Source: Lacticaseibacillus brantae DSM 23927
GTDB lineage: Bacteria; Bacillota; Bacilli; Lactobacillales; Lactobacillaceae
Assembly: GCF_001436115.1 (NCBI RefSeq)
Contig: NZ_AYZQ01000003.1
Span: 1 to 64,000, forward strand
Length of the DNA stretch: 64,000 bases
Reading direction: 5' to 3'
The translations under genes were made by a program, and so were the position numbers. Under the pieces are notes generated by a model. The model ran no database searches. It had not been told where the DNA came from and saw only the letters and a list, made by a program, of their open reading frames with translations. Positions 62,895-64,000 of this stretch are shown here, one piece after another (position 1 is the stretch's first letter; every line of letters begins with the position of its first letter).

Positions 62895-63092
62895 ATGAAA
62901 TTTTGGGGTGGTATTTTATTTCTCATCTTGGCTGTCTGGCAAGGCTACGCCACGTTTAACGCTTGGCGAGCGCCACAGCAATCAGACAAACAGCAGTCGA
63001 CAACAACATCCCCACTCAATCTGGCCTCTGGGGCCCTCATGAGCCTAGTTTTCTTGGTATTGGGAATATTGATTGTGACTCACCGCATCTAA
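62895..63092 (+). CDS. Small membrane protein, 65 residues
   Basis: Two hydrophobic helices (about residues 4-20 and 44-62) flank a polar loop (APQQSDKQQSTTTSP). AAAGGAG lies seven bases before the chosen ATG; an ATG six bases earlier is too close to the site. It ends in a strong bidirectional terminator. The family is not recognised, although two-helix proteins of this size with 'LNLASGALMSLVFLVLG' are common in lactobacilli. Confidence 0.6.
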   Translation: MKFWGGILFLILAVWQGYATFNAWRAPQQSDKQQSTTTSPLNLASGALMSLVFLVLGILIVTHRI

Positions 63093-63128
63093 AAAAATGG
63101 CACGCTGCCTAGCAGCGTGCCATTTTTT
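63091..63128. terminator. Bidirectional terminator
   Basis: AAAAAATGGCACGCTGC and its complement around CTA. It ends the small membrane gene and the GH65 gene on the opposite strand. Confidence 0.93.
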
Positions 63129-64000
63129 AGGCTGGCTTAATCGTATCCGGTTGACCATCAATGACCACATCCAAGGCTTCACCCTCTAGTAAAACCACGG
63201 CGAGTTCATCATGATCCAAGTGAATTTGCAGCCGCCGACCTTGGAACAAGATTCGGAAGGTCAGACCTTGCCATTGCTTTGGCAGATGATTGTGCAAATT
63301 CAGCGTCCCATCAATCACACTCAAGCCGGCAAATCCGGTGGTAATCGCCAACCAAGAGCCGCCAAGATTAGCCATATGCAGGCCATCTTCTGCGTTACCT
63401 TGTAAGTCAACGAGGTCCATTTTGGCTGTATCCATAAAGTAACTGAATGCCTTGTCATCACGGCCCAATCGTGCGGCCACCATACTGAAAATGGACCGAG
63501 ATAAGGACGAATCATGAGTGGTGACTGTTTCATAGTAATCAAATTCCCGCTGTAATTGGTCTGGCTCAGTATCGCTTGGGAACAAGTACTCGGCCAATAA
63601 GGTATCCGCCTGCTTAGCCACTTGATAGCGATAAATTGTTAGTGGATGGTAATGCAACAGGAGTGGATAGTTGGCTTTGGGGGTGTCTGCAAATGGCCAG
63701 ACTGGTTTATCAAAGAAACTGTCGTCTTGCGCATTAATTTGATGTTCAGCATTGTAGGGTAAATAAATCGCTGCGGCAATGGTCGCAAAGGCTTCTAGTT
63801 CTTCAGGCGTGACCTGCAATTGTGCCAACACTTCTGGTGTGACGTGCTGGCTGAGAGTGACTGCCAGTTCGAGGTTATTCTGGGCCAAACGATTCGTGTA
63901 GTAATTGTTGTTCACAATCGCCGTATATTCATCAGGTCCAGTGACATCGAAGAACTCAAACCGCTTGCCATCAGCTGTTGTTCGCCAAGCACCAAAATGC
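63127..64000 (-). CDS. Glycoside hydrolase family 65 phosphorylase, C-terminal part (runs off the window)
   Basis: The frame continues open to the right edge, so only about the last 290 residues are seen. The catalytic general-acid glutamate is present in DVTGPDEYTAIVNNNYYTN at about 63890-63950. AEDGLHMANLGGSWLA and GTLNLHNHLPKQWQGLTF, followed by the beta-sandwich end, are also typical of GH65. The family covers maltose, trehalose, kojibiose and nigerose phosphorylases, which split a disaccharide with phosphate to beta-glucose-1-phosphate. Specificity is not readable from this part; the start and neighbours lie outside the window. Confidence 0.9.
   Translation of the reverse strand, partial: HFGAWRTTADGKRFEFFDVTGPDEYTAIVNNNYYTNRLAQNNLELAVTLSQHVTPEVLAQLQVTPEELEAFATIAAAIYLPYNAEHQINAQDDSFFDKPVWPFADTPKANYPLLLHYHPLTIYRYQVAKQADTLLAEYLFPSDTEPDQLQREFDYYETVTTHDSSLSRSIFSMVAARLGRDDKAFSYFMDTAKMDLVDLQGNAEDGLHMANLGGSWLAITTGFAGLSVIDGTLNLHNHLPKQWQGLTFRILFQGRRLQIHLDHDELAVVLLEGEALDVVIDGQPDTIKPA

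Overview
The window reads as chromosomal DNA of a lactic acid bacterium of the family Lactobacillaceae with moderate GC content, perhaps close to Lacticaseibacillus or a neighbouring genus. The grounds are the gene set: a WalRK operon with walH, walI and walJ, a mannose PTS followed by a DUF956 gene, WxL surface proteins with their DUF916/DUF3324 partner, an H2O2-forming glycerol-3-phosphate oxidase in a glp operon, a D-2-hydroxyacid dehydrogenase, an LPxTG protein, and strong AGGAGG-type ribosome binding sites with many short-spaced hairpin terminators. The genus is inferred, not shown. No rRNA, tRNA, complete insertion sequence or CRISPR array was found.

Layout. 0-9 kb: methyltransferase, ADP-ribosylglycohydrolase-like protein, signal peptidase I, NADH dehydrogenase 2, D-serine ammonia-lyase, DUF975 membrane protein, glycosyltransferase, DeoR regulator. 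8.4-15 kb: LysM cell-wall protein with a WalR box, an ArsB/NhaD-type transporter, and glpK-glpO-glpF behind a cre-containing promoter. 15-20.9 kb: metal P-type ATPase, a flavin reductase-like gene divergent from a MarR regulator with a 26-bp palindrome between them, and an LPxTG protein gene bracketed by perfect 53-bp direct repeats. 20.9-27.9 kb: oppABCDF, a CIRCE-controlled small heat-shock gene and a HesB-like gene. 27.9-28.5 kb: non-coding DNA with a dense cluster of DnaA boxes. 28.5-34.8 kb: htrA, then an accessory block (MarR plus an unknown protein, orphan small genes, a fused relic of two broken genes, a TetR/ECF-S pair, TspO). 34.8-40.6 kb: walR-walK-walH-walI-walJ on the minus strand. 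40.6-48 kb: hydrolases and oxidoreductases, a second WalR-box cell-surface gene, and the mannose PTS behind a sigma-54-type promoter. 48-53.3 kb: an NMT1-type ABC transporter, then an amino-acid ABC transporter under a lysine riboswitch. 53.4-56 kb: a small WxL cluster. 56-64 kb: a Cys/Met-metabolism PLP enzyme, purine permease, secreted SLAP-like protein, D-hydroxyacid dehydrogenase, a Ddl-family ligase, and a GH65 phosphorylase running off the right edge.

How the parts connect. The WalRK envelope-stress system and two likely targets lie in the same window: the LysM protein at 8.5 kb and the SLAP-like protein at 43.7 kb each have a 6-5-6 site matching the published WalR consensus. Carbon supply is represented by the glp operon (catabolite repression through cre), the mannose PTS (sigma-54 type) and the GH65 phosphorylase. 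Nitrogen and amino acid supply is represented by Opp, the lysine-riboswitch transporter, D-serine ammonia-lyase and the Cys/Met enzyme. I did not find one clear new multi-gene defence or metabolic system. The observations that best repay checking are the DnaA-box cluster away from dnaA, the direct-repeat-flanked surface protein, the apparent ATT-start TetR gene with twin operators, the MarR plus unknown-protein operon, and two strongly palindromic intergenic elements.
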